Positions 49,273 to 58,984 of a DNA stretch of 64,000 bases are shown piece after piece. The position numbers were made by a program, and so were the translations under genes. A model generated the notes under the pieces. The model was given only the letters and a program-made list of their open reading frames with translations. It was not told the origin of the DNA and made no database searches. Each line of letters starts with the position of its first letter. Position 1 is the stretch's first letter. The stretch is from Streptomyces sp. HmicA12. Its GTDB lineage: Bacteria > Actinomycetota > Actinomycetes > Streptomycetales > Streptomycetaceae. The stretch is from NCBI RefSeq assembly GCF_000373565.1, contig NZ_KB891820.1:462647-526646 (forward strand), read 5' to 3'.

Positions 49273-51290
49273 CAGGCGGCCCTCCTGCGGGTCTGGTTCG
49301 TTCCTTGTACGTCCTTGACGAGCCCGGTGATGGACTCGGCCCGCAGCTCGTCCAACGTGACGGCGCTGCCGCCGAGTCGACCGGCCAGCTGCCCGGCGAG
49401 CCCGAGCCGCACCATCCCGGTCTCGCAGTCCACGACCACGGAGGCGGTGCCCTCGGCGGCGTGCAGCCCGGCGGCCCGCCCGGCCAGTTGTACCGGCTCG
49501 GGGCCACCGGTGGCCCGGCCGTCGGTCACGACGACCATCAGCGGCCGGCGCGCCGGGTCCCGCAGCCGCTCCACCCGCAGCACCTCGTGCGCCTTGAGCA
49601 GCCCGGCGGCCAGCGGCGTACGCCCGCCGGTCGGCAGCGATTCGAGCCGGGCCGCGGCCGCGTCCACGCTCGACGTCGGCGGCAGCGCCACCTCGGCGCC
49701 CGTGCCCCGGAAGGTCACGAGCCCCACCTTGTCCCGCCGCTGGTAGGCGTCGAGCAGCAGCGACAGGACGGCGCCCTTCACGGCGCCCATCCGCTGCCGA
49801 GCCGCCATCGATCCCGAGGCGTCGACGACGAACAGCACGAGATTGCCCTCGCGCCCCTCGCGGGTCGCCTGCCGCAGATCGTCCCGGCGCACGACGAGCC
49901 CGGGGCCGCTGCGGCCCCGCGCCCGCTGGTGCGGGGCCGCGGCCTGCACGGTGGCCGCCAGGTGCAGCTTCGTCAGGGTGCCCCGGGGTCGCGTCGACCC
50001 GGTCGTGCGCCCGTGCTCGGTCCGCGCCCGGGACCGCCGCCCCGCCGCGCCGTCGCCCAGCCCCGGCACGCTCAGCATCTTCGTACGGAACGGCTCGCCG
50101 GCCGAGACGGCCCGCTGCTCGCCGGGGCCGCCGGGGGCCTGCGCGGGCGCCTCTTCCTGCTCCTGCGGCTCACCGGGGGAGCTGTCGCCGTCGCCGCCCT
50201 GGGGCGGCAGCCCGCCACCGCCACCGTCGGGGCCGCCGGGGCCGTCCGGGTCGGGCTCGGGGTCGGGACCGTCGTCCTGCGGCCCGAACTCGTCGAGGGT
50301 CTCGTCGAGCTTGTCCTCGTCGAGACCCGGCGCGTCGAAGGGGTTGCGGCGCCGACGGTGGGGGAGGGCGAGCAGCGCGGCCTGCCGCACGTCCTCCGAC
50401 AGCACCTCCGTCCGCCCCGCCCACGCGGCGAGCGCGGTCGCGGTCCGCGCCATCACGATGTCCGCGCGCATCCCGTCCACCTCGAACGCGGCACAGGTCG
50501 CCGCGATCTGCGTCAACGCGTCGTCACCGAGCAGGACGTGGGGCAGCAGCTCGCGCGCGGCGACGATCCGCGCCCGCACGTCGTTCTCCTCGTCGGCCCA
50601 CCGCCCCGCGAAGCCCTCGGGGTCGTCGTCGTAGGCGAGGCGCCGCTTGACGACCTCCACCCGCTGCTGCGGCTCCCGGGACGCGGCGACCTCCACGGTC
50701 AGACCGAACCGGTCGAGCAACTGCGGCCGCAGCTCGCCCTCTTCGGGGTTCATCGTGCCGACGAGGAGGAAGCGCGCGGCATGCCGCACGGACACCCCTT
50801 CGCGCTCCACGTACGAGGCGCCCATCGCGGCGGCGTCGAGCAGCAGGTCCACGAGGTGGTCGTGCAGCAGATTGACCTCGTCGACGTACAGGATCCCGCG
50901 GTGCGCGTCGGCGAGCAGCCCCGGCTCGAAGGCCTTCACGCCCTCGGCGAGCGCCCGCTCGATGTCCAGCGCGCCGACGAGCCGGTCCTCGGAGGCGCCC
51001 ACCGGCAACTCGACGGTGCGGGCGGCCCGTTGAACCCCGGGGGTCTCCTCGTGGGGTCCGTCGGGGCACTGCGGGTCGGGCGCCTGCGGAGCACAGGAGA
51101 ACCGGCACCCGGCGACCACGTCGACCGACGGCATCAGCACCGAGAGGGCCCGCACGGCGGTGGACTTGGCGGTCCCCTTCTCCCCACGCACGAGCACCCC
51201 CCCGACGGCGGGCGACACGGCGTTGAGCAGCAGGGCGAGCCGCAGATCGTCCTGCCCGACGACGGCGGTGAACGGATAGGGAGTGGCCAT
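49272..51290 (-). CDS. ChlD/BchD-type chelatase subunit (probable cobalt chelatase component)
   Basis: This 672-residue protein joins an AAA+ domain (Walker A GEKGTAKST at 36-44, Walker B ILYVDEVNL near 150) to a VWA domain (DASGSM MIDAS near 487) through an acidic Pro/Gly-rich linker (about 325-395). It resembles magnesium-chelatase ChlI-ChlD fusions that in actinobacterial cob clusters serve the cobalt chelatase CobN. No CobN gene is nearby, so its large subunit must be encoded elsewhere. It lies upstream of cobO and downstream of a 190-base gap after cobQ. Confidence 0.87.
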   Translation of the reverse strand: MATPYPFTAVVGQDDLRLALLLNAVSPAVGGVLVRGEKGTAKSTAVRALSVLMPSVDVVAGCRFSCAPQAPDPQCPDGPHEETPGVQRAARTVELPVGASEDRLVGALDIERALAEGVKAFEPGLLADAHRGILYVDEVNLLHDHLVDLLLDAAAMGASYVEREGVSVRHAARFLLVGTMNPEEGELRPQLLDRFGLTVEVAASREPQQRVEVVKRRLAYDDDPEGFAGRWADEENDVRARIVAARELLPHVLLGDDALTQIAATCAAFEVDGMRADIVMARTATALAAWAGRTEVLSEDVRQAALLALPHRRRRNPFDAPGLDEDKLDETLDEFGPQDDGPDPEPDPDGPGGPDGGGGGLPPQGGDGDSSPGEPQEQEEAPAQAPGGPGEQRAVSAGEPFRTKMLSVPGLGDGAAGRRSRARTEHGRTTGSTRPRGTLTKLHLAATVQAAAPHQRARGRSGPGLVVRRDDLRQATREGREGNLVLFVVDASGSMAARQRMGAVKGAVLSLLLDAYQRRDKVGLVTFRGTGAEVALPPTSSVDAAAARLESLPTGGRTPLAAGLLKAHEVLRVERLRDPARRPLMVVVTDGRATGGPEPVQLAGRAAGLHAAEGTASVVVDCETGMVRLGLAGQLAGRLGGSAVTLDELRAESITGLVKDVQGTNQTRRRAA

Positions 51291-51480
51291 CAGCCGTGAT
51301 CCTCCGTTGAGTTGAGGCGACCCGACAGGGGCGCGGGGCTGTATCGATCAGCGGCTTCGCCGCGGGGCGCGAGCAACCATGACGCACCCGCACGTACAAA
51401 CGAGTCCAGGGGGGTCCGGGGGCGCAGCCCCCGGGGACGGGACGGGAAGGGGCGGCGGGGGCGACTCTCCACCACCGAAC
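51291..51480. repeat. Repeat-bearing gap between cobQ and the chelatase gene
   Basis: No gene is seen. It holds CGACAGGGGCGCGGGGCTGT and related GC-rich palindromic stretches (GGCTTCGCCGCGGGGC, GGGGGCGCAGCCCCCGGGG) of the type often found between Streptomyces genes. The chelatase gene may need its own promoter here. Confidence 0.5.
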
Positions 51481-52992
51481 TCACGACGGCGCTCCCGGCG
51501 GAACGAACGGCAACCCCACCGGAGCGCCCCCCTCGATCAGTCTCCACAACGCGTCGGTGTCGGCATGCCGCTCGATCAGATCCCCGAGCCGGTCCAACTG
51601 CTCCTCCCGCAACGCCTCGAACGACGTGTCGGGCGACGGCACGAACGCCCGCCCGGCCGCGTCGGCGACCTCCCGAAGAAACGCCCGCCGGAACCCGTCC
51701 GACTCCAGCGACCCGTGCCAGTGCGTCCCCCACACGGCGCCGACCCGGCACCCGTCCAGGAACGCCTCCCCGCCGAGCACATCGGCGACCCCGTGATGGA
51801 TCTCGTACCCCTCGACGTACTCCCCGAGAGCCGAACCCACCGGCCGCGCAAGGGTCTTCTCCACCGCGAACCGCACCCGCACCGGCAGCAGCCCGAGCCC
51901 GTCGACGACCCCGGCCCGCGACTCGACCTCGTCCTCGATCGACTCGCCGAGCACCTGGAACCCGCCGCAGATGCCGAGCACCGGGCGGCCTTCGGCGGCC
52001 CGCCGCGCGAGCGCGTCCGCGAGCCCCCGCTCGCGCAGCCACTGCAGCGCCTTCACGGTTCCGCGCGTGCCCGGTACGACGACGAGATCGGCGTCGACGA
52101 GCTCCTCGGCCCGGTCGACGAACCGCACCACGACCCCCGGCTCGGCGGCCAGGGCGTCCACATCGGTGAAGTTCGACATCAGCGGCACCGCGCAGACGGC
52201 GACCCGCAGCACGTCCGCCCCCACCGGCGGCGCGACGACGGACTCCCGCACCGTGCCCCGCAGGGACACCCGCAGCCCGTCCTCCTCGTCGATGCCGAGC
52301 CCGTGCTGATACGGCAGGACACCGTAAGTGTCGCGCCCGGTGAGGGACTTGAGCATGTCGAGCCCGGGCTCCAGCAGGCTCACGTCGCCCCGGAACTTGT
52401 TGACGAGATACCCGGCGAGCAGCTCCTGGTCCTCGGGCGCCAGCAGCGCCGTGGTCCCGAAGAACGAGGCGAAGACACCGCCGCGATCGATGTCCCCGAC
52501 CACGAGCACCGGCAGCCGCGCGGCCCGCGCGATGCCCATGTTCACGATGTCGGTACGGCGCAGATTGATCTCGGCGGGAGAGCCCGCCCCTTCACAGATC
52601 ACGGCATCATGACTGCCCCGGAGTTCCTCCAGGCACCCCACCACGGTGTCGAGCAGCGAACCCTGCCGCGCCCCGTGATAGCCCCGCGCGCTCATCTCGC
52701 CCACGGGCTTGCCCATGAGGACGACCTGACTGCTCCGGTCGCTCCCCGGCTTCAGCAGCACCGGGTTCATCAGCGCGGTCGGCTCGACGCGGGCGGCCTG
52801 CGCCTGCATGGCCTGGGCCCGCCCGATCTCGGCGCCCTCGCGCGTCACGAACGAATTGAGGGACATGTTCTGCCCCTTGAACGGCGCGACCTTCACGCCC
52901 TGCCGCACCAGCCACCGGCAGATCCCGGCGGTGACGACACTCTTGCCCGCGTCGGAGGTCGTGCCCGCGACGAGCAGCCCCCCGCCCCTCAT
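51481..52992 (-). CDS. cobQ: Cobyric acid synthase
   Basis: This 503-residue enzyme amidates four carboxylates of adenosylcobyrinate diamide. It has VAGTTSDAGKS near 8-18, KGQNMSLNSF, NPVLLKPGSD and a C-terminal class I amidotransferase-like domain with LGICGGFQVLG containing the Cys. The ATG at 52992 overlaps the cobD stop by four bases, so it is coupled to cobD. It lies downstream of the cobalamin riboswitch. Confidence 0.96.
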   Translation of the reverse strand: MRGGGLLVAGTTSDAGKSVVTAGICRWLVRQGVKVAPFKGQNMSLNSFVTREGAEIGRAQAMQAQAARVEPTALMNPVLLKPGSDRSSQVVLMGKPVGEMSARGYHGARQGSLLDTVVGCLEELRGSHDAVICEGAGSPAEINLRRTDIVNMGIARAARLPVLVVGDIDRGGVFASFFGTTALLAPEDQELLAGYLVNKFRGDVSLLEPGLDMLKSLTGRDTYGVLPYQHGLGIDEEDGLRVSLRGTVRESVVAPPVGADVLRVAVCAVPLMSNFTDVDALAAEPGVVVRFVDRAEELVDADLVVVPGTRGTVKALQWLRERGLADALARRAAEGRPVLGICGGFQVLGESIEDEVESRAGVVDGLGLLPVRVRFAVEKTLARPVGSALGEYVEGYEIHHGVADVLGGEAFLDGCRVGAVWGTHWHGSLESDGFRRAFLREVADAAGRAFVPSPDTSFEALREEQLDRLGDLIERHADTDALWRLIEGGAPVGLPFVPPGAPS

Positions 52993-53954
52993 CGACGCCC
53001 CCGGCTCGACCACAGCAACCGCCCGCCCACACAGACTCCCCACGCCAACAGACCGACTCGCCGCGACAACCGCGCGGCCCGCTCGACATCGCCCACCCGC
53101 ACGGCCCGCCCCTCGTCGTTCAGGACCGGCCGGTGCTCGACCCGGCCCGCGTACGACAACGTCCCGCCGAGCCGCACTCCGAGCGCCCCCGCGAACGAGG
53201 CCTCGACGACCCCGGCGTTCGGGCTCGGATGGCGCCGGGCGTCGGCCCGCCAGGCCCGTACGGCGTCCCGGGGGCGGCCGCCCGCCAGGACGGCGAGGGC
53301 GCCCGTCAGCCGGGCTCCAGGCCATCCGGCGACGTCGTCGAGGCGCGCCGAGGCCCAGCCGAACCGGCGGTACTTCACGGACTTGTGCCCGACCATCGCG
53401 TCGAGCGTGTTCACGGCGCGGAAGGCGAGCAGCCCCGGCACACCGCCCACCGCGCCCCACACCAGCGCGCCCACCACGGCGTCGGAGGTGTTCTCGGCGA
53501 CGGACTCGACGACGCCCCGCGCGATCCCGTCCGCGTCGAGGCCCTGCGGATCGCGGCCGCACAGCCGCGGCAGCAACTCCCGCGCGAGCTCCACGTCCCC
53601 AACCTCCAGGGCGGACCCGACGGCCCGGGCCTCCCGGCCCAGCGAGGTCCCGCCGACCACGGCCCAGGTCGCGGCGGCGGTCAGCGCGACGGAGGCGGCG
53701 GGGGATCGACGTACGGCACGGGAAGCGGCGGCACCCACGGCAGCGGCTCCACCGGCACACACCACGGTGTGCAGCGCGCCCCACCCGCGATGGTCCCGCC
53801 ACAGCACGCGCTCGACAGCGCCCGCGGCCCGCCCGAAACCGGCGACAGGGTGCCCACGGCGCGGATCCCCGACCAACAGGTCGGTCAACAGTCCAGCAGC
53901 GGCCCCGAACGCGAACACGCGACCGGGCCGCACAGCGCCGCGCAGGGCGAACAT
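52989..53954 (-). CDS. cobD: Adenosylcobinamide-phosphate synthase (CobD/CbiB)
   Basis: This 321-residue membrane protein condenses adenosylcobyric acid with aminopropanol or its phosphate. It shows DLLVGDPRRGHPVAGFG, SVAENTSDAVVGALVWG, VNTLDAMVGHK and RRHPSPNAG, all family motifs. The start is ATG 53954, with GAGGA 10 bases upstream; a GTG at 53972 is in frame but lies at the ribosome site itself. It is the first gene of the operon under the cobalamin riboswitch and overlaps cobQ. Confidence 0.94.
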   Translation of the reverse strand: MFALRGAVRPGRVFAFGAAAGLLTDLLVGDPRRGHPVAGFGRAAGAVERVLWRDHRGWGALHTVVCAGGAAAVGAAASRAVRRSPAASVALTAAATWAVVGGTSLGREARAVGSALEVGDVELARELLPRLCGRDPQGLDADGIARGVVESVAENTSDAVVGALVWGAVGGVPGLLAFRAVNTLDAMVGHKSVKYRRFGWASARLDDVAGWPGARLTGALAVLAGGRPRDAVRAWRADARRHPSPNAGVVEASFAGALGVRLGGTLSYAGRVEHRPVLNDEGRAVRVGDVERAARLSRRVGLLAWGVCVGGRLLWSSRGRR

Positions 53955-53973
53955 GGCGGTAGTTGTCCTCACT

Positions 53974-53991
53974 CAGGGTGTCCACGCCCTG
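53974..53991 (-). promoter_or_regulatory. Hairpin next to the cobD ribosome site
   Basis: CAGGG and CCCTG (53974-53978, 53987-53991) form a small stem just before GAGGAC. It is a plausible expression platform by which the cobalamin riboswitch could block translation of cobD. Confidence 0.45.
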
Positions 53992-53999
53992 GTTCGACG

Positions 54000-54135
54000 A
54001 GACCGGCAGCGAGAGTTCCTGGCTCGCCCCTCGACGAACGGGGGCTGACAGTGGCGGGACCGCGCCGGATTCGCACCGGCTTCCTCAACTGCTGCCGTAT
54101 ATGGCGGTGGAAGTCCACCACGCTCCGCGAAGGTG
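54000..54135 (-). promoter_or_regulatory. Cobalamin riboswitch
   Basis: On the minus strand the core GGAAGCCGGTGCGAATCCGG runs into CGCGGTCCCGCCACTGTCAG (together 54045-54084), the conserved region with B12-box-type CGCCACTG at 54056-54049. Downstream GAGCCAGGAACTCTCGCTGC (about 54025-54006) matches the GAxCCAGGAxACxxxCCTGCC element at the 3' side. It lies between the Pit locus and cobD and should shut the cobD-cobQ operon down when adenosylcobalamin is plentiful. A GTCAAC/GTTGAC inverted repeat at 54137-54153 adjoins its 5' end. Confidence 0.9.
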
Positions 54136-54202
54136 CGTCAACTTGCTGTTGACCTGGGACGGGGGAGTGTGGGGAGGTCCACACGCACCCCGAAACGCAC
54201 CG

Positions 54203-54231
54203 CGGGCCCGGACCGTGGAGGTCCGGGCCCG
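54203..54231 (-). terminator. Terminator of the Pit operon
   Basis: CGGGCCCGGACC and GGTCCGGGCCCG form a perfect 12-bp stem with a five-base loop, 17 bases after the stop of the small membrane protein gene. Confidence 0.8.
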
Positions 54232-54247
54232 TGGAAGCCGAGCGTGG

Positions 54248-54469
54248 TCAGGCCACGATCAGAAAGATCCCGTACGCCACGGCCGCCGCACACGCCGCGA
54301 AGCACGCGTACGCGCCCGAGGTGGCGAGTGCCGCCGAGCCGCCCCGCTGCGCCGCCGACTCCTTCTTGGAGAGGCCGACGATGCCGAGGGTGAACAGGCC
54401 CACCAGGGCCACGGTGACCACGAGGCTGACGCCGAACACGGAGCCGAGAGCTGCCCAGTCGATCTTCAT
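54248..54469 (-). CDS. Small membrane protein linked to the phosphate transporter
   Basis: This 73-residue protein has two hydrophobic segments (about 8-34 and 46-72) separated by a short SKKESAAQRGG loop. It begins 16 bases after the Pit gene in the same direction and ends before the operon terminator, so it is cotranscribed. I recall such a companion gene beside pit in other Streptomyces, but no function is established. It may be a small regulatory or stabilising subunit. Confidence 0.75.
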   Translation of the reverse strand: MKIDWAALGSVFGVSLVVTVALVGLFTLGIVGLSKKESAAQRGGSAALATSGAYACFAACAAAVAYGIFLIVA

Positions 54470-54485
54470 AGCGGGTCCTGCTTCC

Positions 54486-55772
<1,287 letters not shown>

Positions 55773-55819
55773 TTACCCAGGCTTCGGTTGGACGTCAGTG
55801 GCTAGTCGAACGTAAGCAG

Positions 55820-55841
55820 GCAGGGTGAACGGAAGATGAAC
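55820..55841 (-). promoter_or_regulatory. PHO box before the Pit gene
   Basis: On the minus strand two 11-base direct repeats follow each other exactly: GTTCATCTTCC (55841-55831) and GTTCACCCTGC (55830-55820). This matches the Streptomyces PhoP-binding direct-repeat unit (GTTCACC-type). A weaker unit containing ACGTTCGAC follows. It lies 48 bases before the Pit start codon. Confidence 0.82.
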
Positions 55842-55863
55842 TGGGCCGGGCGCCTTGGTGACC

Positions 55864-55920
55864 CGATCCGGAGTGCCGCCGCTCCGCTTGACGCATGGCG
55901 GCGGCACAGACTCCGGATCG
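55864..55920. terminator. Long imperfect hairpin
   Basis: CGATCCGGAG (55864-55873) with CTCCGGATCG (55911-55920), and inner TGCCGCCG with CGGCGGCA, form an 18-bp stem with a four-base bulge. It may end the leftward muramidase transcript before it reaches the Pit promoter. Confidence 0.6.
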
Positions 55921-55934
55921 CCGTCCGGCCGGAC

Positions 55935-55967
55935 CCCTCGGAGCCCCGGAATCAAGGGTTCCGAGGG
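55935..55967 (-). terminator. Terminator after the muramidase gene
   Basis: CCCTCGGA (55935-55942) and TCCGAGGG (55960-55967) form an 8-bp stem with a smaller inner CCC/GGG pairing, about 20 bases past the muramidase stop codon. Confidence 0.55.
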
Positions 55968-55987
55968 ACTTTGGTCCCGGGCCTCGA

Positions 55988-56734
55988 CTACCCCTTGGCG
56001 AACTTCCTCAACTGGCTCATCGACCCGTTGAAGAGATTCTGGTCACCCGGCAGGCCGCCGCCGCCGTTGTCGTACTGCCAGAACGTCCAGAACGACCATC
56101 CCTTGGGCAGCGACCCCGCGCCGGAGTCGTAGCGCGCGAGCCACAGGGGATGGTTGGCGGCGAAGGCCCCGCTGTTGCCGGTGCACCTCTTCCACCAGTG
56201 GTAGTTCGTGTAGATCACCGGACGCCGCCCGGTCCTGCGCTTCACCTCGTTGCTGAACGACTTGATCCAGGACACCAGCGCGCCCTTGCTCATGCCGTAG
56301 CACTTCCTCTTGCTGTACGGGTTGTACTCGATGTCGAGCGCGGGCGGCAGCGTCCAGCCGTCCCGCGACCAGGCCCCGCCGTTGCGCACGAAGTACGAGG
56401 CCTGCGTCCTGCCCGACGACTTGTTGGGCAGCGCGAAGTGGTAGGCGCCCCGGATGATCCCGGCGTTGCGGGAGCCGTTGTACTGCTGCGTGAAGTACGG
56501 GTTCTTGTAGGTGTGGGACTCGGTCGCCTTCACGTAGACGAACCGCGCGCCCTTGCCCCTCGCCTTCGACCAGTTGACCTTCTTCTGGTGCGACGAGACG
56601 TCGTGCCCCTTCGGCCTCGCCGCCGCCTGCGCCGGCAGCTCCGCCAGTACGGTCCCCCCGACGGTCAGCACCGCCACGGAAGTCGCCGCGAGAACGCGGG
56701 CGCGGCGACGGGACGGTTTGTGATCACGAGCCAT
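55988..56734 (-). CDS. Secreted GH25 muramidase (lysozyme)
   Basis: This 248-residue protein has an RR-containing signal peptide (SRRRARVLAATSVAVLTVGG, cleavage near AQAAA at about 38) and a GH25 catalytic barrel. Catalytic acidic residues are expected in DVSSHQ (Asp45) and DIEYNP near 135. It cleaves peptidoglycan glycan strands. I chose ATG 56734 because a GGGGGGA tract lies just before it and the signal peptide is then of normal length. No cell-wall-binding repeats are present. Confidence 0.9.
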   Translation of the reverse strand: MARDHKPSRRRARVLAATSVAVLTVGGTVLAELPAQAAARPKGHDVSSHQKKVNWSKARGKGARFVYVKATESHTYKNPYFTQQYNGSRNAGIIRGAYHFALPNKSSGRTQASYFVRNGGAWSRDGWTLPPALDIEYNPYSKRKCYGMSKGALVSWIKSFSNEVKRRTGRRPVIYTNYHWWKRCTGNSGAFAANHPLWLARYDSGAGSLPKGWSFWTFWQYDNGGGGLPGDQNLFNGSMSQLRKFAKG

Positions 56735-56911
56735 ATTTCCCCCCGGATGGCGACGTGCATGACAAATCCCCCAGAGAGTACTGGAAGATCCCATCTCGCC
56801 CGTCGAACCCAAGCCATTCGCCTCAGCGGGGGATCCATGCCCATATATCGGCTTCTGGACGCCCGCCCTTCGCGCTGATCAACTCCGGTGGCGGCTGGCA
56901 GGATGCGGGCC

Positions 56912-57568
56912 ATGACGGAACGCGCGCGCGGGTGGGAAGAGCTGGTGGCGACGGCCCGCAGGACGGTCTCCGACGGACTGGTCGTCGGCACCTCGGGCAA
57001 TGTCTCGGTACGTCTTGTGGACGACACCGTCCTCGTCACCCCGAGCGGTGTCCCCTACGACCGGCTCGGCCCGGACGATCTCGTCGCCGTCGACCTCGAC
57101 GGCAGGCGACGCGCGGGAACCCTCACCCCGACCAGCGAGCTGCCGATGCACCTCGCGATCTACCGGCGCACGACCGCGCGCGCCATCGTGCACACGCACG
57201 CGCTGCACGCGACGGCCGTCTCCACGCTCGTCCCCGAACTGCCGACCGTCCACTACATGGCGGCGGCCCTCGGCGGTCCGGTCCGCGTCGCCCCCTACGC
57301 GACGTACGGCACCGAGGAGTTGGCCGAGAACATGCTCACGGCCCTGGCCGACCGCACCGGCTGTCTACTCCAGAACCACGGAACCATCACATACGGGGAC
57401 ACTCTCCCCCAGGCCTACGACCGCACGGCGCAGCTGGAGTGGATGTGCCACCTCTGGCTCACGGCCCACTCCGTCCCCGGCCTGACCCCCTCGCTGCTGA
57501 GCGCCGAGCAGCTGGCCGAGGTGGGGGAGAAGCTCCGCGGATACGGGCAGCAGGCCCCGCCGCGCTGA
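56912..57568 (+). CDS. Class II aldolase/adducin-family protein (fuculose-phosphate aldolase-like)
   Basis: This 218-residue protein has the class II aldolase fold. It shows GTSGNVSVR phosphate-binding loop, TPTSELPMH, the zinc pair in HTHALHA near 93-95, and the third His in LQNHGT near 151. It cleaves or forms a sugar or sugar-phosphate C-C bond; L-fuculose-1-phosphate or L-ribulose-5-phosphate chemistry is usual. I prefer ATG 56912; in-frame starts at 56903 and 56888 are possible. It appears unlinked to a sugar operon here. Confidence 0.87.
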   Translation: MTERARGWEELVATARRTVSDGLVVGTSGNVSVRLVDDTVLVTPSGVPYDRLGPDDLVAVDLDGRRRAGTLTPTSELPMHLAIYRRTTARAIVHTHALHATAVSTLVPELPTVHYMAAALGGPVRVAPYATYGTEELAENMLTALADRTGCLLQNHGTITYGDTLPQAYDRTAQLEWMCHLWLTAHSVPGLTPSLLSAEQLAEVGEKLRGYGQQAPPR

Positions 57569-57642
57569 CGCCGCCGGCCGAGGACGTGTACGGAACAGCT
57601 GGCCGAGCACCCGTACCGGACCCGACGATGCCAGGAGTCCCG

Positions 57643-58872
57643 GTGAACAGAACCCGTCCGCCCTTCCCGTCCCGTCCGGTGCGCGCGTCACTCGCATCCC
57701 GCGTCCCGCTGGCCGGGGCGCGCCCGGCCCCCGACACTGGACGAGTGCGCACCGCCAAAGCGACGGCCGCTGCCGTCACCGCCGTGATAGGAGCCTCCGC
57801 CGCCGCGATCGCGGCCGGCCGGCTCGCCAGCGACGCCGCGCTCAAGGCGCCCGCCGGACGTCCTCTGCCCACCGAGCCGCGGCTGACCGTCCACGCCACC
57901 GCCGCCGGCCAGATCACCCTCACCCGTGACCTGTCCTCCCAGCGGCCCGGCAGGTACGGGCTCGCGGGCGACGGCTTCCACGCGGTCGTCGGGCCCGTGA
58001 TCGAGTCGGCCCCGCACGCCGCGGACACCGTCGTACGCCGCCTGGAGCGGGTCACGCACGGCACCCTCGGGACCGGCGCCAGGGCCTGGCTCACCCCCCA
58101 GATCCACATCGGCGACCCCAAGGCGGCGCTCGGCCTCGACCACGCCGACGTCGACATCCCCGGTGAACTCGGCGGGCTGCCCGCCTGGTTCGTGCCCGGC
58201 GCCCGCGACACCTGGGTCATCACCGTGCACGGCCTCGGCACCACCCGCGAACACCCCATGAACCTCATGGAGTTCCTGCACCACCAGCAGTTCCCGGTGC
58301 TCGACATCGCCTACCGCGGCGACCTCGGCGCGCCCCGCTCCCCGGACGGCCTGAACCACCTCGGCGAGTCGGAGTGGCGCGACCTGGACGCGGCCCTGCG
58401 CTACGCCGTGCGCTACGGCGCCCGCCGGGTCATCGTCCTCGGCTTCTCCACCGGCGCCGCGATGGCCCTGCACGCCGCCGCCCACTCCGCCCTGCGCGAC
58501 CGCATCGCGGGGCTCGTCCTGGACAGCCCGGTGCTGTCCTGGGAGACGACCCTGCGCGCCCTCGCCGGTGCCCGCCGCATCCCGAAGGCGCTGCTGCCGC
58601 TCGCGGTGCGCGCCGCCCAGGGCCGCACCGGCCTGACCGGCGACCGCCTGGCCGAGGCCGCGGACCCGCACGCCCTCAAGGTCCCCACCCTCGTCCTGCA
58701 CGGCCCCGACGACGAGGTCGCCCCCTGGGCCCTCTCCCGTCAACTCGCCGCCGCACGACCGGACCTGGTCACCCTCCACACCGTCGACGACGCCCCGCAC
58801 AACGCGATGTGGAACGCCGACCCGGCCAGCTACGAGGAAACCCTGCGGCGCTTCCTGACACCGCTGATGTGA
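57643..58872 (+). CDS. Alpha/beta hydrolase with N-terminal hydrophobic segment
   Basis: This 409-residue protein has an Arg-rich start, a hydrophobic segment near 37-58 (ATAAAVTAVIGASAAAIAAG) and an alpha/beta-hydrolase fold. It shows VHGLGTTREHPMN (oxyanion region), the nucleophile elbow GFSTGAAMAL, the acidic residue in HGPDDEVAPW and the His in DAPHNAMWN. It is probably membrane-tethered or exported and a serine esterase or lipase-like enzyme. AGGAG lies 6 bases before GTG 57643; a GTG at 57745 would remove the basic start. Substrate unknown. Confidence 0.8.
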   Translation: MNRTRPPFPSRPVRASLASRVPLAGARPAPDTGRVRTAKATAAAVTAVIGASAAAIAAGRLASDAALKAPAGRPLPTEPRLTVHATAAGQITLTRDLSSQRPGRYGLAGDGFHAVVGPVIESAPHAADTVVRRLERVTHGTLGTGARAWLTPQIHIGDPKAALGLDHADVDIPGELGGLPAWFVPGARDTWVITVHGLGTTREHPMNLMEFLHHQQFPVLDIAYRGDLGAPRSPDGLNHLGESEWRDLDAALRYAVRYGARRVIVLGFSTGAAMALHAAAHSALRDRIAGLVLDSPVLSWETTLRALAGARRIPKALLPLAVRAAQGRTGLTGDRLAEAADPHALKVPTLVLHGPDDEVAPWALSRQLAAARPDLVTLHTVDDAPHNAMWNADPASYEETLRRFLTPLM

Positions 58873-58984
58873 GCCGCGTACGCCGCTGATGTGACCCCAG
58901 GGACCAGGGCCCCGTACCTCGGCGCGACCCCCGAACACAGGGCCGCGTTTGGGAATTCGCGGGGTCACCCTGGACACTGCTCCA

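Noticed and set aside
54137..54153. GTCAAC/GTTGAC inverted repeat as a separate operator
   Set aside because: It adjoins the 5' edge of the cobalamin riboswitch and may be part of its outer stem or promoter, so it is not called independently.
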